A DNA stretch of 64,000 nucleotides from Phragmites australis. Its lineage: Eukaryota; Streptophyta; Magnoliopsida; Poales; Poaceae. A program made the position numbers and the translations under genes. The stretch is taken from positions 29,059,501 through 29,123,500 of the forward strand of contig NC_084938.1 in the NCBI RefSeq assembly GCF_958298935.1, in the 5' to 3' direction. Below are positions 34,091 to 45,625 of the stretch, in pieces. The notes below the pieces were generated by a model. The model saw only the letters and a program-made list of their open reading frames with translations, was not told the origin of the DNA and did not search any database. Position 1 is the first letter of the stretch; every line of letters begins with the position of its first letter.

Positions 34091-34889
34091 GACGTTCTTC
34101 CGTGTCGGCACCCACACGACCCCTTCTACCACGTCATGGAGGCTCAGAGCAACTTGGTACGAATTATACTTTTGAATAATATTGAATAATATCCTTTACT
34201 TATTATTATTAAAAATTCATTAGGTCTGCCTGCACAAGTCTCGACGCAGCCTCGTAGATCGAGCCCTATGCGTCCACCCTCAGGTACTGCCGGCACCCTT
34301 TATCCTAGTTTGTAATACTTTCAGCAAAATAAGTTAATATTGTGCTCAGGTTACTTCAGTGACGAGGCCGATCTGTCTTCGGCGGCCCCACACCCGACCC
34401 CGCCCGCCACGTACGAGCCATACTACCGCACGTCAACGTGGCCTTCTTCTGCTGCACCGTCGTACCACGCAGGTACAATTATACAATTTTTACTACTACT
34501 TTCAATACCATATTGTTCGTATCTAACGTGATTATTTGTTCGTAGGCCCCTCTAGCCAGTACACATGCACGCCTGCGGAGCCTTCACAGTCCTCCTACCC
34601 TAGTCAGGAGGATGAGGCTGGCCCCGACGCTGCATACGACATCGTATGTGACTTCTTCGGGGGCACACCTGACTACGACGTCCTCCAGCGGTCCCAGGTT
34701 TCTAGTGCTCCTCTTCGGACACAGCCCACGCAGGACGAGCCCTCGACACCGGTGGTCCCTACTAGGCCTACCAGACACGTCGGTCCACCCGACCCCCTCA
34801 CCTACTCCAGGGGTCACGTGAGGGTTAACCAGCGGCATCGGGACCCCGATGGGGCACACGGGCGACGGCAACGAGGGAGGCAGCAGTAG

Positions 34890-35349
34890 CATTTTACATT
34901 TTATGTAACTTACATATGCATATTCGCTTCGTGATGTACTCCTATGTATTAAGACACGTTTACTTTGTATGGTCGACTTAGCATTTTGTAAATGCATTTC
35001 GTATTCAGATACGTTCAATGAAGAAGTGACCACACCACTAAACTTTAACCATGACTTGACAACACATGCCTCCTGACGCAGGCTTTAAACAAGATGTGAC
35101 AACACTACCCAGCTTTTTCCAAACAATAAATGACAACACGGGTACCAATAAATGTGGAATCTTTGACCATGAGCAATTACACAACTTTCCCATTCTTCAA
35201 GATGGAATCCGATGCTCCTGCCACCAGCTACGCCCCTGCCCTCACTCCTTTCTTCACGAGCAAATCCAATGCTCCTGCCTCCCCCAACTATAAATAGCCG
35301 AACCTCCTTACGTTGAAGCATCGCTCATTTTTCATATCTCTCAAGTGCA
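34890..35349 (+). promoter_or_regulatory. Intergenic region with TATA box for the GRF-finger gene
   Basis: AT-rich sequence between the PMD stop and the next gene. CTATAAATAGCC at about 35288-35299 is a clear plant TATA box, 55-60 bp upstream of the ATG at 35350. A CCTGCC/AATCCAATGCTCCTGCC repeat lies just before it. Confidence 0.65.
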
Positions 35350-35946
35350 ATGTCTTCCTCAGCTCCATCAAGCCCACCAAAGAAACATTGGGGGACTACC
35401 ATACCTGAAGGTCTCGAACCACCAATGTGATTCTGTGGTGACCTTTGTAAGCTCCGCGAGTCGCAGGACATCTCATACACCTATGGGCTGCGCTTCTTCA
35501 TGTGTGCCAACTACGAGTATGATAAGCCTCGACATGCAACAACTGGTTATCGACCGGTACGGTAACAGATATCAGTCTCATCTCTTCCGATTTCGCACCC
35601 TCTTTTACTAACCGCTCATCTTGTTCCATTTGTTCAGTCCCCTCCACCGCTCTGTGATTTTATTCAGTGGCTCGACAATGAGCAAAATGACTCACAGAAG
35701 CAGTGGGTCGATATGAACATGAGGTGGAGAAGGAAAGCGTACGCACGTCGGGAGTACGAGCAACAGCAAGAGGAACTTCGCCTCAAGTGGGAGGAAGAAG
35801 AGCGCATGAGGAAGGCGGCACATGACCGTACCGTGGCTCAGACTCGGGAGGCTGAGAGGAAAAGGAAGCGGGAGAGAGCCTGCCGTGCTAAGGCGGCAGG
35901 TCCCGATGCCCTCCGAAAGGAAAAGTATCCTAGATGCACTCAGTAG
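35350..35946 (+). pseudogene. GRF-type zinc finger protein gene, two exons, one stop
   Basis: Exon 1 35350-35556 and exon 2 35638-35946, with a GT-AG intron and frame kept; 171 codons in total. The start gives MSSSAPSSPPKKHWG. The finger region reads FCGDLCKLRE and YGLRFFMCANYEYDKP, the spacing of a GRF zinc finger, followed by PPPLCDFIQWLDNE and a basic coiled-coil tail (EEERMRKAAHDRT, KRKRERACRAKA). Codon 27 is TGA, where the first finger Cys would be expected, so the gene is broken at its first zinc ligand. GRF fingers bind single-stranded nucleic acid in characterised proteins; short genes of this type are frequent in grass transposons. The strand matches PMD and ULP1 neighbours. Confidence 0.78.
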
Positions 35947-37029
35947 AGAGTACCTAATGTAACCCGACATACTTTCCCTCCCTAAGGCATGTTATGATTA
36001 GGATCGGCGCACTAATAAGTATGTACCTGGACACTAATTGCATTAAGCTTTTAGGTTAGAGAAATTTCATTTTTCTTCACATCTGAAGTAACTCTTGTTT
36101 CTTGTTGTAGGTTGAAAAGGAGGACAAAAATCTGGATGGCTCGAATGATGCTGAGAAGGGTGATGAATGCCTCAGAGAGGTGCCAATTTGATTATGTTGA
36201 AATTAGCACTTTAAAATAATATACCCATTATGATAATTGAGATGTGTACGTATCCATCTATTTTAGGACACACTGGAATCAATCAAAGGCAGGTTTTCAG
36301 CATTAGAGCAAGATACCCCTCATAAGTACATAAGTATTGACAGAAGAATTCAAGTGACAGAGGATAGGACAAGATGTTTACCAAAGCTGCATACAATTAT
36401 GCAGGTTAATATCTCTCAATTTGTCTGTTATTTAGTTTTAAAGTACATCAGCTACCAATATAAATTTCCTTAGAACATTACCATTCGAAATTGTAGAGGA
36501 TTGTAAAGCTACTTGATGGGAGTAATAGGCCAACAACATGTGAGGGAAAACAATGTGGGTCATTGGGTTCAAGCGAACTGGGAAAATCTCATTCCAATGT
36601 TCAGAAGGAAACCGACAGGAAAATCATGAAAAGAATAAGGATACAGGGGAGAGAGGAAATAGTAGGGTTAACAACGTTAAGAACATTAGCAATGAGAAGA
36701 CAAGAAAACCTTGTCGGGAACCAGTTACAGATCATAAAAGGACTTATTCTTCGGGAACTAGTAAATGTGATCGATTGAACATATTTGGAGGAGTAAAGAA
36801 GAAAATCGATTTAGTTTCGAGTCCTACTCTTGTTGAAAAGGTGAAACTAGGAGAGACAGGCAACCAAGAAAAGTCTGCAAGTCCCTGTATGAAGGCATAA
36901 AGCGGAAGAGGATATTTGGAACAAAAATTGATGGCGCTCATGTTGGTACGTTGTGATGTTAATAGTATTTTACATACATATTAGTTTTTCATTGTTGAAC
37001 TTGAACGATGATGCAGATGAGGTCATTGA

Positions 37030-38776
37030 CACTACGTGAAAGACAAACAAAGGAGATACGAAATTAGTGATGGGTCGTCGGGACTCGTCACTAAAGACCC
37101 ATTAGTGACGAGTCATAACTACGAACCGTCACTGATGTTCCATCTGATCGGGACCTGACATAGACCCATCACTAATGAGTCGTCACTAGTGACGGGTCGT
37201 AACATGACCCGTCACTGATGATAATAGTGACGGGTCAAGTTTTGACCCGTCACTAATGACCAACTCATCAGTGACGGGTCGTCTTAGGTAAGTCATTAGT
37301 GATGGGTTAAGTTGTGATCCGTCACTAATGACCTTTTTACAAATATTTTTTATTTTTCTCTTATTTTTCTCACCTCAGCAGAACTACTTAGTGTATAAAA
37401 GATGTTATCAATAGACTCATGCTTCACATATCTTTTAGTAAAATATTGATTTTATAGTAATCGATATTATATTGTAAGAGAATTTAATGGTCAAACCATC
37501 AAAGTACCAACTCAAAGGTACTTGGCAAGATACTAACTTATAGGATCAGTTGAAGAGCATGTCGGTATTTTTTTTTTCTTGCGGGTCCAACTTAGATAGG
37601 AAAGGGTAAATATGTTTTTAAGATATTATAACGTAACACAAGGTGTTTGTGTGGAGAGGATCATTGTTTACGTGGTTATCTTCATATTTACATGAAAGTT
37701 CGACTCCTACTAATATAAGGTGAATTCCCCACGTGTTGTTGTGTAATGTGTGAATGGTAGTGGATGCCGCATGTGGACTTAGAAGAAATGCATGTATGCT
37801 ATGGATATGGATACGGGCATATCTTCATTTTTTCATTTTTTTATTTTTCTCTTATTTTTTCACATCTCTGCAGCACTAGAATAGGAACCACTGTACATTT
37901 CTGTTCAAGTTTGATGTAAGGGGTGACGGCTATGTACAAAAATGCACGTTCCAAAAACGGTGTAGAAACTTCAAGGGGTGAAAACTCAATCTTCCAGGCC
38001 GAATTTGGCCAAAAAAAATTGTCGAACCCGACGAAATGAGGGAGAAACGGATGTAACTTTTTCTGTAGATATCCGTAGAGTCAAAAAACGTTAAAATCTG
38101 AGTCCGTATGCAAAAATTATGCCCGTTTTACCGAAAGCACTCTGGGTCACATATCAAATTGCGATCGTTTGCATGAGATATTCATAATTCATAAAATATT
38201 TGTACAAATTTGGATGAAGAAAAATTTTATATATAAATTATAACCCTCGATGAAATTTGGCAAAATCAGTCATTAGTGACGGGTCAAGATTACGACCCGT
38301 CACTCATGACTTTCGGCAAAGAAGGTTAGAAGGATAAAGTATCTAATTTCTATCACAACTACGTGATAGGTGAGGTGGTAAGGGGCCTACACGTGCGAGA
38401 GGAGGTTGCGGGTTCGATTCCCACGGAACATAAAGTATACACAGTGTGAAAAATAGCAAGTGACCCGTGGTGAGTGGCGATGGGCCTGAGTTGGGATGGC
38501 TCGGGTGGAAAAAATATTTTTTTGACTTTTTTCTTGTCCAAAAATATGAAAAACGTTCATCAGTCATAAGTGATGGGTTACTGGTATGACCCGTCACTTA
38601 TGTTTAGTCATTAGTGACGGGTCACAGTTACGATCCGTCACTAATGACCTCATCGGTAATAGGTCATAACCCGTCACTGATGACCTCTCATCAGTGACGC
38701 GTTTAGAGTGACGGGTGCGTTACCCATCACTAATGACGGTTACCACCCGTCACTGATGTGCTTTTTTCATGTAGTG
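37030..38776. mobile_element. Non-autonomous CACTA element inside the ULP1 gene
   Basis: Begins CACTACGTGAAA and ends TTTTTTCATGTAGTG, 1747 bp, flanked by TGA at 37027-37029 and 38777-38779. Subterminal arrays of TAGTGACGGGTC/GACCCGTCACTA occupy about 37065-37330 and 38265-38760. There is no transposase frame. The insertion is within a coding exon: the frame before and after joins when the element and one TGA are removed. Confidence 0.93.
38360..38440 (+). repeat. tRNA-like segment in the CACTA element
   Basis: GGTGAGGTGGTAAGGGG and GCGGGTTCGATTCCCAC have the look of tRNA A and B boxes with arm-like spacing. I could not fold a full cloverleaf with an acceptor stem, so it is a tRNA-derived piece and not a tRNA gene. 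Confidence 0.45.
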
Positions 38777-39913
38777 TGAAGGACTGGATTTAAGCATCTT
38801 GGAACTGGCTGCCATTAAATTTGTTCAGAAGGAACTTGCCCTAAGTGCCGACAAAGTTTTAGTACATATAGGTATATCAGATCTAAGAGGCAGTCTATTG
38901 AGGTGTCTGATTAGACCTGTTAGAGAGAATGGAACATATAAATGGCTGGATTATGAACTAAGTCGTGTTCTATAACTTAACATACTAATTCTTAAAGCTG
39001 TTGGTAATTAATATTGTTATGTCGCCATACAGATAATAACCTCATATGCAAGTATATTTAACTCTGTTTGGGAAAATGAACATAAGCAACTGAAGCATGC
39101 AGTTTCAACATACCATTCTGATTGGCTACGATGTATTGGTAAAGATTGGATCCAAATTGGTTTATTTAGTAAAAGAGTGGGTGATTTTACTCATAAGTTC
39201 TGCCAGAGTTTGGTTGGATCGAATATGGTAACACTCTGTCATGACTTACCATTGCTTATGTCTATTTTTTATTCTAACAACTATCAAACATGTTCTTGTA
39301 GGTCTTCGTTCCCATAAACACTACCAACAATCAGGTGGCTTTGTATTCTCTGTCCATCTAAGAAAGAATTTTAAATTCTTGATCCTTACAATAGACGCAT
39401 AAATTATGCAGAAGAAATTAAGAGATTTGGTATGTGCATGATAATGTTAAGCTAGTCAGTTCAAATTGTTAAGCTTCTCGCTATAATTTTACTGATCATT
39501 GAAACTATCTTGCAGCGAGGCAGCATTCATTCGATTTTGCAAGCAGTTGGTTCTTCACCTCCCAAGTTGGAGTCAAGGTGGAGTAACTATGATATACTAA
39601 ATTGAGATGTGGTTGTCATAAAAAATATTCCACGCCAACTTGATGTGTGCGGACCTTCGGATATTTGTGATGTTGGTATAGAAGTGCAACTATTTATATA
39701 AATTTTATGAATTAAAATTGTAAATGCAGGTGCTCATGTGGAATTTTTACAATAAAGTATATGCAATTCTGGGATGGATCCAAATTGACATGTGACTTCT
39801 CGCAAGAGGACATGGAGACATTTAGAAAGAAGATGCCAGCGAAACTGTTATTTTCTCCCTTAAATGATCTTAATAGTATCAAAGATGATGTACTTGCTAT
39901 GGCCAATTCTTAG

Positions 39914-40716
39914 TTTAAATTCTTATGTTTGATGGCTTCCCTCATGGCCGATTAAGCTGTATGAACTGCTACGTTAATTATCTAATACTTTATCATTTAA
40001 CATCTTCATCCAATTTTTCATTTGTTAACTAGTATTAGCCAATTTGGAACATGTTTGTATCTTTGTTCAAGTTCTTGTCAGTGCCATCCATGCAGAAGAA
40101 CAGTGTTCTGCTGTATCCGAATATCTTGTAATTTGGATGCTTTGGTAATGAAATTCAGGGGGCATAGAAGACTGCAGAACATGTCCAGAGAAATCTGCAA
40201 AGGCACGGTTTGTACACTGGGCATAAATTGACGTCCACAAGAGCCTTGCGCCAGAGATACGGCAACCCATTCAGCAGGATATGACAGTTCCAGAACAAGT
40301 ATGTAAACACAACTAGTATACTCCATACTCCAAAATTGCAAAGATTTGTATATATACTAGTGTACAGCACTCGTAAAAGGAGTCATGTTCATATGTGGAT
40401 TCAGAATTTCATATCATCAGGCACATACAGCTCTGGGGAATACCAAGCTAAAATCCTACACTTCCCGCATCTTTTATGGATGCGCATGCGTACCGATTCT
40501 CTCTAGCTGTCCTCTTGTCCAAAGGTTCCTTTTGTTCACCTCTTTTCCTGCCGAGTGCAAAGAAAGTTCATTATCATTCTCCAGCCTCTAATTACGAAAT
40601 TCAGATCTGATATACCAACTATCCAGTTGTTTGTGAAGTCGAGAATTTAAGCTTTCACTTCGCTGGTTACTCTGTGCACCCAAGAAATATTTATTCTTTA
40701 AATAACTAGCTGGCCA
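39914..40716. other. Spacer between convergent ULP1 and FAR1-like pseudogenes
   Basis: AT-rich; no gene, terminal repeat or RNA recognised. The C-terminal SWIM region expected for the FAR1-like gene is not visible here. Confidence 0.4.
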
Positions 40717-41908
40717 CTACTTCCTGATTCTGTACATCTTTGACAGCCACCTGCGACACTTATGACGCTTACCAATCTTGTGCTTCTTCATAAACCTTTT
40801 CCACTTCGTCTTAAATGTTTTTGGATTACGACGCATGTAAATTAGCTTCCTAAATGCAGAAATCATGCAATGATGAAGATAGCGAATTGCATTCCTCTCA
40901 ATATGCCAAGCACACAAATGATGAGCAATGTTAGGCAAAACTACTCTTATAGCCCTTCGCATTGCACGATCGCCATCAGTTATTATGGACCTAGGTTCCT
41001 TCTAGTACATTGGTATTAAAAGAGTGTGCAGTAATCATTCATATGATTCTACACTTTCATGAGAAACAATGGCACAAGCAAATATTGTAGTGCTGCGATG
41101 ATGATTCAAACCTACAAATGGAACAAAGGGCATGTTGTACTTATTTGTACGGTATGTGCTGTAAAAAAAAACCAAATCCCCAAAAGCTTAGTAATCTAGG
41201 CGCGACTGCGCATCACACCAGAACATATTTATCAAGCGAGCATCACAATTAGTCTGATACTGGAAGAAGAATTCAGAATCCTCAAGTTGCCTTCCTTTCA
41301 TATACTGCAACACTGTGTTTGCATCACCATCTGCAATCTTCCTCTTTTTATTCAAATGTGAAAAGTTATACACATCCCTAAGGACATGACCGACATTATG
41401 ATACCCTCCATACTGCTGCTCCATAACATCCATAATTTGATATTTCCTAAGACCCACAGTCTGGTACGCTATGATTTTTTTTCTGATGCTCCGTGATTTT
41501 ACGGTGCGAGAACAAAAACCCTACTTCATTTGATCTTTCCATCTCATGGGTGTGTGTATCGATGTACTTGTGTACGTACCACAGGTTCATTTGAGGGTTA
41601 TGTTTAATTACTATCTCAACATGACATTTGAATCATGTCAATGGGTGTGGCCTCCTTTTCTTATTTGCCATATTGAAGAAATTTGATTGTCTGGTACCTT
41701 GTTTCGAGCAGACAAATTGGTGACATGTTATATCATCTTTGTTTTCTGAGTATCTAGCATTGCCCTTCCTTAAACTAAAGCCTTTATTACTAGCAAAACT
41801 ATTGAAAAACTCACATCCCTCATCCTTAGAACTAAAGGTCCTATGTATATCTTCGTACTCTGCTAAATGTTCAAGTATCTGGGTCCCATCTTGACTGTGG
41901 AATGACAT
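40717..41908 (-). pseudogene. FAR1/FHY3-like MULE-derived transposase, degraded
   Basis: Minus strand, ATG at 41908. N-terminal FAR1-type zinc domain: EYEDIHRTFSSKDEGCEFFN, SFASNKGFSLRKG and a Cys residue in CHQFVCS. A stop near 41633 and a frameshift at an A-run near 41475 are followed by GLRKYQIMDVMEQQYGG, DLYNF-like HLNKKRK and FWCDAQSRLDY. The transposase core (about 41180-40960) reads STYRTNKYNMPFVPFVGLNH and ITDGDRAMRRAIRVVLP, but the first catalytic Asp position reads Tyr (FYSTYRT) and stops occur at about 41187, 41036 and 41010. It ends near 40717 without the SWIM finger. FAR1-type proteins are domesticated MULE transposases acting as transcription factors; this copy could be either a mobile or a host-derived remnant. 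Confidence 0.8.
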
Positions 41909-42443
41909 GTTGGATTACTAATACCTACACCCTAAAACACAAGCACCTATGGAGAAACAAAAGACAATTTCTGCAAAAATGAAGTAAATATATGAAAACA
42001 GATCACAGAAGTCATGCCTAATCTATCAATATTTAATTAAATTCTTCAAAAGCTTCCCCACGCAATCAATTTGTGATTTCCTAAATTGAACTATCCACAA
42101 CAGCACTGATAGTCGGCACAAAAGAACACATGCACAGGCACAAATAGTCTATGGCCATCGGAATTTGACTCCATGATATGAAATCCCTCCTACGTAAGTC
42201 CCAAATGAAAAGAAATTGCAATTGCCTGAAACGTTGGTTGCTCTCTGACTCTTTGCAGCCCTAAAGCTAGGTTGTTCTCAACTCTCAGCCTTATTCAATT
42301 GCAAGTGGACCGAATTCCATAATCATCACCACTAATTGAGGCCAGTGGATCGGATAATTTGATGCAATTAGTCTAACAACAGCTTATTCTTGGCTGGTTG
42401 CAACCAAATAATAATGGAACGCATGGACGACAAGGATGATCCA
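41909..42443. other. Upstream of the FAR1-like pseudogene
   Basis: AT-rich with no gene. It may be an intron of the FAR1-like gene's 5' UTR, as an exon-like GC-rich piece with a GT donor lies beyond the MULE at 43550-43740. Confidence 0.4.
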
Positions 42444-42452
42444 ATCTTTATT

Positions 42453-43384
42453 GGGAAAAATGCACAAACCCCCCATAAGTCACTCCATTTTTGAGATTCC
42501 CCCCCATAAGCCATTTTGTTGCAAAAACCCCCCAACAGTAATTTAGATTTGCAAAAAAACCCCCAGCAATTGTTTAATCCAGAAAATAGGTTTTCTTTAA
42601 TATAAAAAATATGTAAATTCTTTAATAATTTAGATAAAGGTTTTAAAAATGATTCCTTTGGTGAAATATATAAAATGAAATGTTTTTAATTCTATTAATC
42701 TTATATATATGTTTTTCAATGATAAAATAAATGTTTTAATTATGTCCCTTAGGATATAATTTTATTTATTATTTGTGTTCACAAATAACGACAAATCAAT
42801 GGAGACTGATGCTAAATCTTGCCGAACTCTCTGCATCTACGGAAGAGAGGCCGAGCGCTGGAATGCGATCAAGTGCCATGCTAATGGGTAGGCTAGCCAG
42901 ACAAATTAGAGAAGATTCCCTTTATACCATTGCAACTTATACGTTTGCCTTATATGTTATCTAAAATTAAAAACATAGAAAACGTAGAAAAATTAAAAAT
43001 TCCCTTTATTTTCTAATTATTTACCATTTTTTCATAATTAAAAATATAGAAAACCTATTAAAACATTATTCTAGATTTTCTAAATTTTTCTCATAATTAA
43101 AACATTTATTTTATCATTGAAAAACATATATATAAGATTAATAGAATTAAAAACATTTCATTTTATTTATTTCACCAAAGGAATCATTTTTAAAACCTTT
43201 ATCTAAATTATTAAAGAATTTACATATTTTTTATATTAAAGAAAACTAATTTTCTGGATTAAACAATTGCTGGGGGGGTTTTTGCAAATCTAAATTACTG
43301 TTGGGGGGGTTTTTGCAACAAAATGGCTTATGGGGGGAATCTCAAAAATGGAGTGACTTATGGGGGGGTTTGTGCATTTTTCCC
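42453..43384. mobile_element. MULE with 292-bp terminal inverted repeats
   Basis: Starts GGGAAAAATGCACAAACC and ends with its complement. Left arm 42453-42744 and right arm 43092-43384 are inverted copies. The 9-bp duplication ATCTTTATT lies at 42444-42452 and 43385-43393, as expected for Mutator-like elements. Each terminal arm carries four runs of five to seven C (left) or G (right), about 25-30 bp apart. The 350-bp interior includes a GC-richer piece at about 42795-42920 and no transposase. Non-autonomous. Confidence 0.93.
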
Positions 43385-43549
43385 ATCTTTATTTGATGCA
43401 TCGGATCGTATTTGTTTTAGGAGAAGCAACGAATAAAGACTCACTGAATAGAGCAACAAACAAGCAGGGACGGGGACGTTGGGGAGAACCAGCGGGGACG
43501 GCGCCACAGTGATGTCGACGTAATGCAACGGCGGCCGGCGGCAAGTTCA

Positions 43550-43740
43550 TTACCTTCTGGTGTCACGGAAATCCAGTGCCGGCAGATCGGAACTTCACGG
43601 GTGGCCGATCTTCACGGGTGGCCGGCACATCTGGCGAGCAGCCGGTGTAGAGCCTCCTGGAGCCTGTCGTCCAGGGCTGCAGCAGGGATTGGGGAGGCGT
43701 GATTAGGAGATTAGGGTAGTTAGATTTGGGCTACTTCGAT
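43550..43740 (-). other. Possible 5' UTR exon of the FAR1-like gene
   Basis: A GC-rich block in AT-rich surroundings. On the minus strand it ends with a donor-like CCAGAAGGTAATG at about 43553-43565. It contains a short direct repeat of GATCGGCCACCCGTGAAG. Assignment to the FAR1-like gene is inference from position and strand. Confidence 0.35.
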
Positions 43741-43849
43741 TGGGCTGGACTGCCATATTCTGCGAGATGAGCCGTAATACTACTTTGTTTCGGGGCTCCA
43801 TATATATATTGACAAAAATTTCTATAATAGCTCACCAACATATGGGCCC

Positions 43850-44260
43850 ACCTTATATTGTACGGTATTCCTGAAGTTAAGTATTTGAACTACAAATATA
43901 CAAATTTAAAAGATCATCGACGTGTGAGCCTGCCTTGTATTGGATGGATTTTCTAACTTTAACATTCAAAGAAATAAATCAACAAAGAGCATGTCAAAAT
44001 TAAACAAACATGGGTTCAAGCGTTTGCATAACTATAACTTCAATCAAGACACATCACGAAGTCACAAGAAAACGAGTATTGCATTTCTGAAGTTATTATT
44101 TAAATAAAAATTATAAAAATTGTAATGTGTCACCAATGTGTGGCCCTACCTCAAATTGGATGGAATTTGTGAAGCTTAACATTGAAACAAATAAATATTA
44201 CAAGGGTTTGCATAATTATGACTTGATGCGAGACACATCACGAAGTCATGTGAACACAAG
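43850..44260. repeat. Diverged direct repeat, about 130-150 bp
   Basis: The block 43920-44065 (TTGTATTGGATGGATT ... GACACATCACGAAGTCAC) recurs in diverged form at 44145-44250. There is no gene here. Confidence 0.5.
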
Positions 44261-44734
44261 AAGATGGGGGTACACAACAGTTACATAACATTTTACAATC
44301 ATGCCCCTCCCGTTCATAGCGTAACCCAATAGCTCATCAGGAGTAAAATGGTCAAGTAGAACAATTACGGTGTCATGTTCATCTGCTGGCTACTCATATT
44401 CACCACTTGAGGTACCACGTCCTCCTAATCCCACATGTACATCTCACATAAGTACTCTAAACTCTTCATGACCCTTCACTACAAGAAATCTGCTAATCTG
44501 TGACATTCTATAAACGTCATGGTTACATGATTTTTTTGTCACAAAGCAGAGTCTATGACGATCAGGTGACGAAAATGTGACCGTCACTGATTGCACGTCT
44601 CTGATTGCAATCGGTGACGAAAATCACTATTTTGTTATAGTTTTCTATGATGATCCTGCTTTGTCATAAATTTATGACAAAAATTATCATCATGGTTTAG
44701 CCAATTATCGTCACAAAGCAATGGCTATGGTACA

Positions 44735-44960
44735 CGCCATGTCAGTCTTTTGCCCGGCAATATGACGTGGTAAATGACGTGGATGCCAAGCTAGATCTAA
44801 CATGGCTAGGGTGTTTGACGTGACAAATGATGTAGATTCCAAGCTGGATCTGACGTGGTAAATGACATTGATGTCGAGTAGGATCTGAATTGGCTATGCA
44901 GTCTATCATGGCAAAGGACTTGGATGCCAAGCTGGATCTAACATGGCTATTCCATTTTTG
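44735..44960 (+). repeat. Tandem repeats with GGATGCCAAGCTGGATCTAAC units
   Basis: About four diverged units of 50-60 bp, each with GAT(T/G)CCAAGCTGGATCTGAC and TGACGTGGTAAATGAC blocks, next to the left subterminal zone of the CACTA-type element. Confidence 0.6.
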
Positions 44961-45504
44961 CCACAGAATCGTACACATCGTAACAACAACTCTCTCAATA
45001 GATTAATCACCAAAAGACATCAAATAAAAATTTCCATGTAATAACTCTCGGTTATACAATATATTAGCATACACACTTCCATCCATACAAGTATACATAA
45101 TCTCTAACAAAAATAAATTTTCTAGCATCCACAAACCGGTGTGAAAATGCATCCAATCATTTCTAGGGGGCTCAGGTATTTCTTCAGTCTAAACTGCTGC
45201 ACTTGATTTAACTGATGCTGAGGTTGCATCCTCTTCACTACTGTTTTTGCTTCAGGTATCTACAGCAAAAGAAACAGTAGGGTTTTTCATTAAAATGGAC
45301 CATGGCAAAACAAGACATGGAATAAACACACTATCATTGAATTATTCTACAAAGAAATGAACAACTTGGTTAGCTTCTTACCATCAAACATTCAATCATT
45401 TGATTAAACAAAAGGACACAATATCATTGACCTCATACTGCCAGTAATTAACTCCATTTTAAAGCAATCAAGCGCAGCATGTTCCTCTTTTGGGAATATT
45501 TAAC

Positions 45505-45625
45505 TTTTTGCCACTCTACCGGAGTGGCAATTTCTCGCTAAGGATGACAAATGGGTCCTCCTGAGTCTATGATAGTGGGCTCAGTGGCAAATTTGCCACT
45601 CTACCGGATGGCAGGGTGGCAAAAA
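45505..45625. mobile_element. Small MITE-like inverted-repeat unit
   Basis: The left end TTTTTGCCACTCTACCGG and right end CCGGATGGCAGGGTGGCAAAAA are imperfect inverted repeats, about 120 bp apart, with internal GTGGCAATTT/AAATTTGCCAC. The target duplication is not clear. Confidence 0.5.

Larger units (their letters stand above)
24256..34889 (+). pseudogene. Plant mobile domain (PMD) protein gene, multi-exon, split by element B
   Basis: Start ATG 24256. Exons I can place with GT-AG borders: 24256-24407, 24485-24860, 24938-25348, 25424-25722, 25796-26054, about 26146 to the B insertion at 26373, resuming at 34096, then three short exons (about 34225-34281, 34350-34471, 34545-34889). Exons 1-5 give RPRGPGELLTIDERW, ARRFYFDRSLIAALVDRW, LPCGEMTPTLQDVAYLLGLP and NTYAVSRHLEAFLLWLFGW, typical of the PMD/aminotransferase-like family found both in MAIL-type host genes and in transposons. 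The C-terminal exons are Ser/Pro/Thr-rich and low-complexity. In-frame stops at about 24757 (TAG), 25112 (TAG), 25674 (TAG) and 25956 (TGA) all fit C-to-T change. Its neighbours point to a transposon-borne copy. Confidence 0.82.
36111..39913 (+). pseudogene. ULP1-type (C48) cysteine protease gene, multi-exon, split by CACTA
   Basis: Exon-like blocks with GT-AG borders: about 36111-36180, 36269-36405, 36497-36955, 37018 to the CACTA insertion, then 38780-38960, 39032-39235, 39301-39428, 39515-39600 and 39730-39913. The protease part has VFVPINTTNN, ILDPYNRRINYAEEIKRF and a terminal exon RCSCGIFTIKYMQFWDG that carries the catalytic Cys and ends at the TAG 39911-39913. The His-Trp pair expected after PINTTNN is lost: the sequence reads CAGGTGG there, out of frame with what follows, and a TAA lies just downstream. 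ULP1 proteases remove SUMO; transposon-borne copies are common in plants. First exon and start are uncertain. Confidence 0.72.

Noticed and set aside
40022..40591. Short frames between the ULP1 and FAR1-like pseudogenes
   Set aside because: No recognisable motif on either strand and no splice pattern.
44742..44978. Minus-strand frame with CHLPRQIQLG/CHVKHPSHV repeats
   Set aside because: Produced by the 50-60-bp tandem repeat; not a coding gene.
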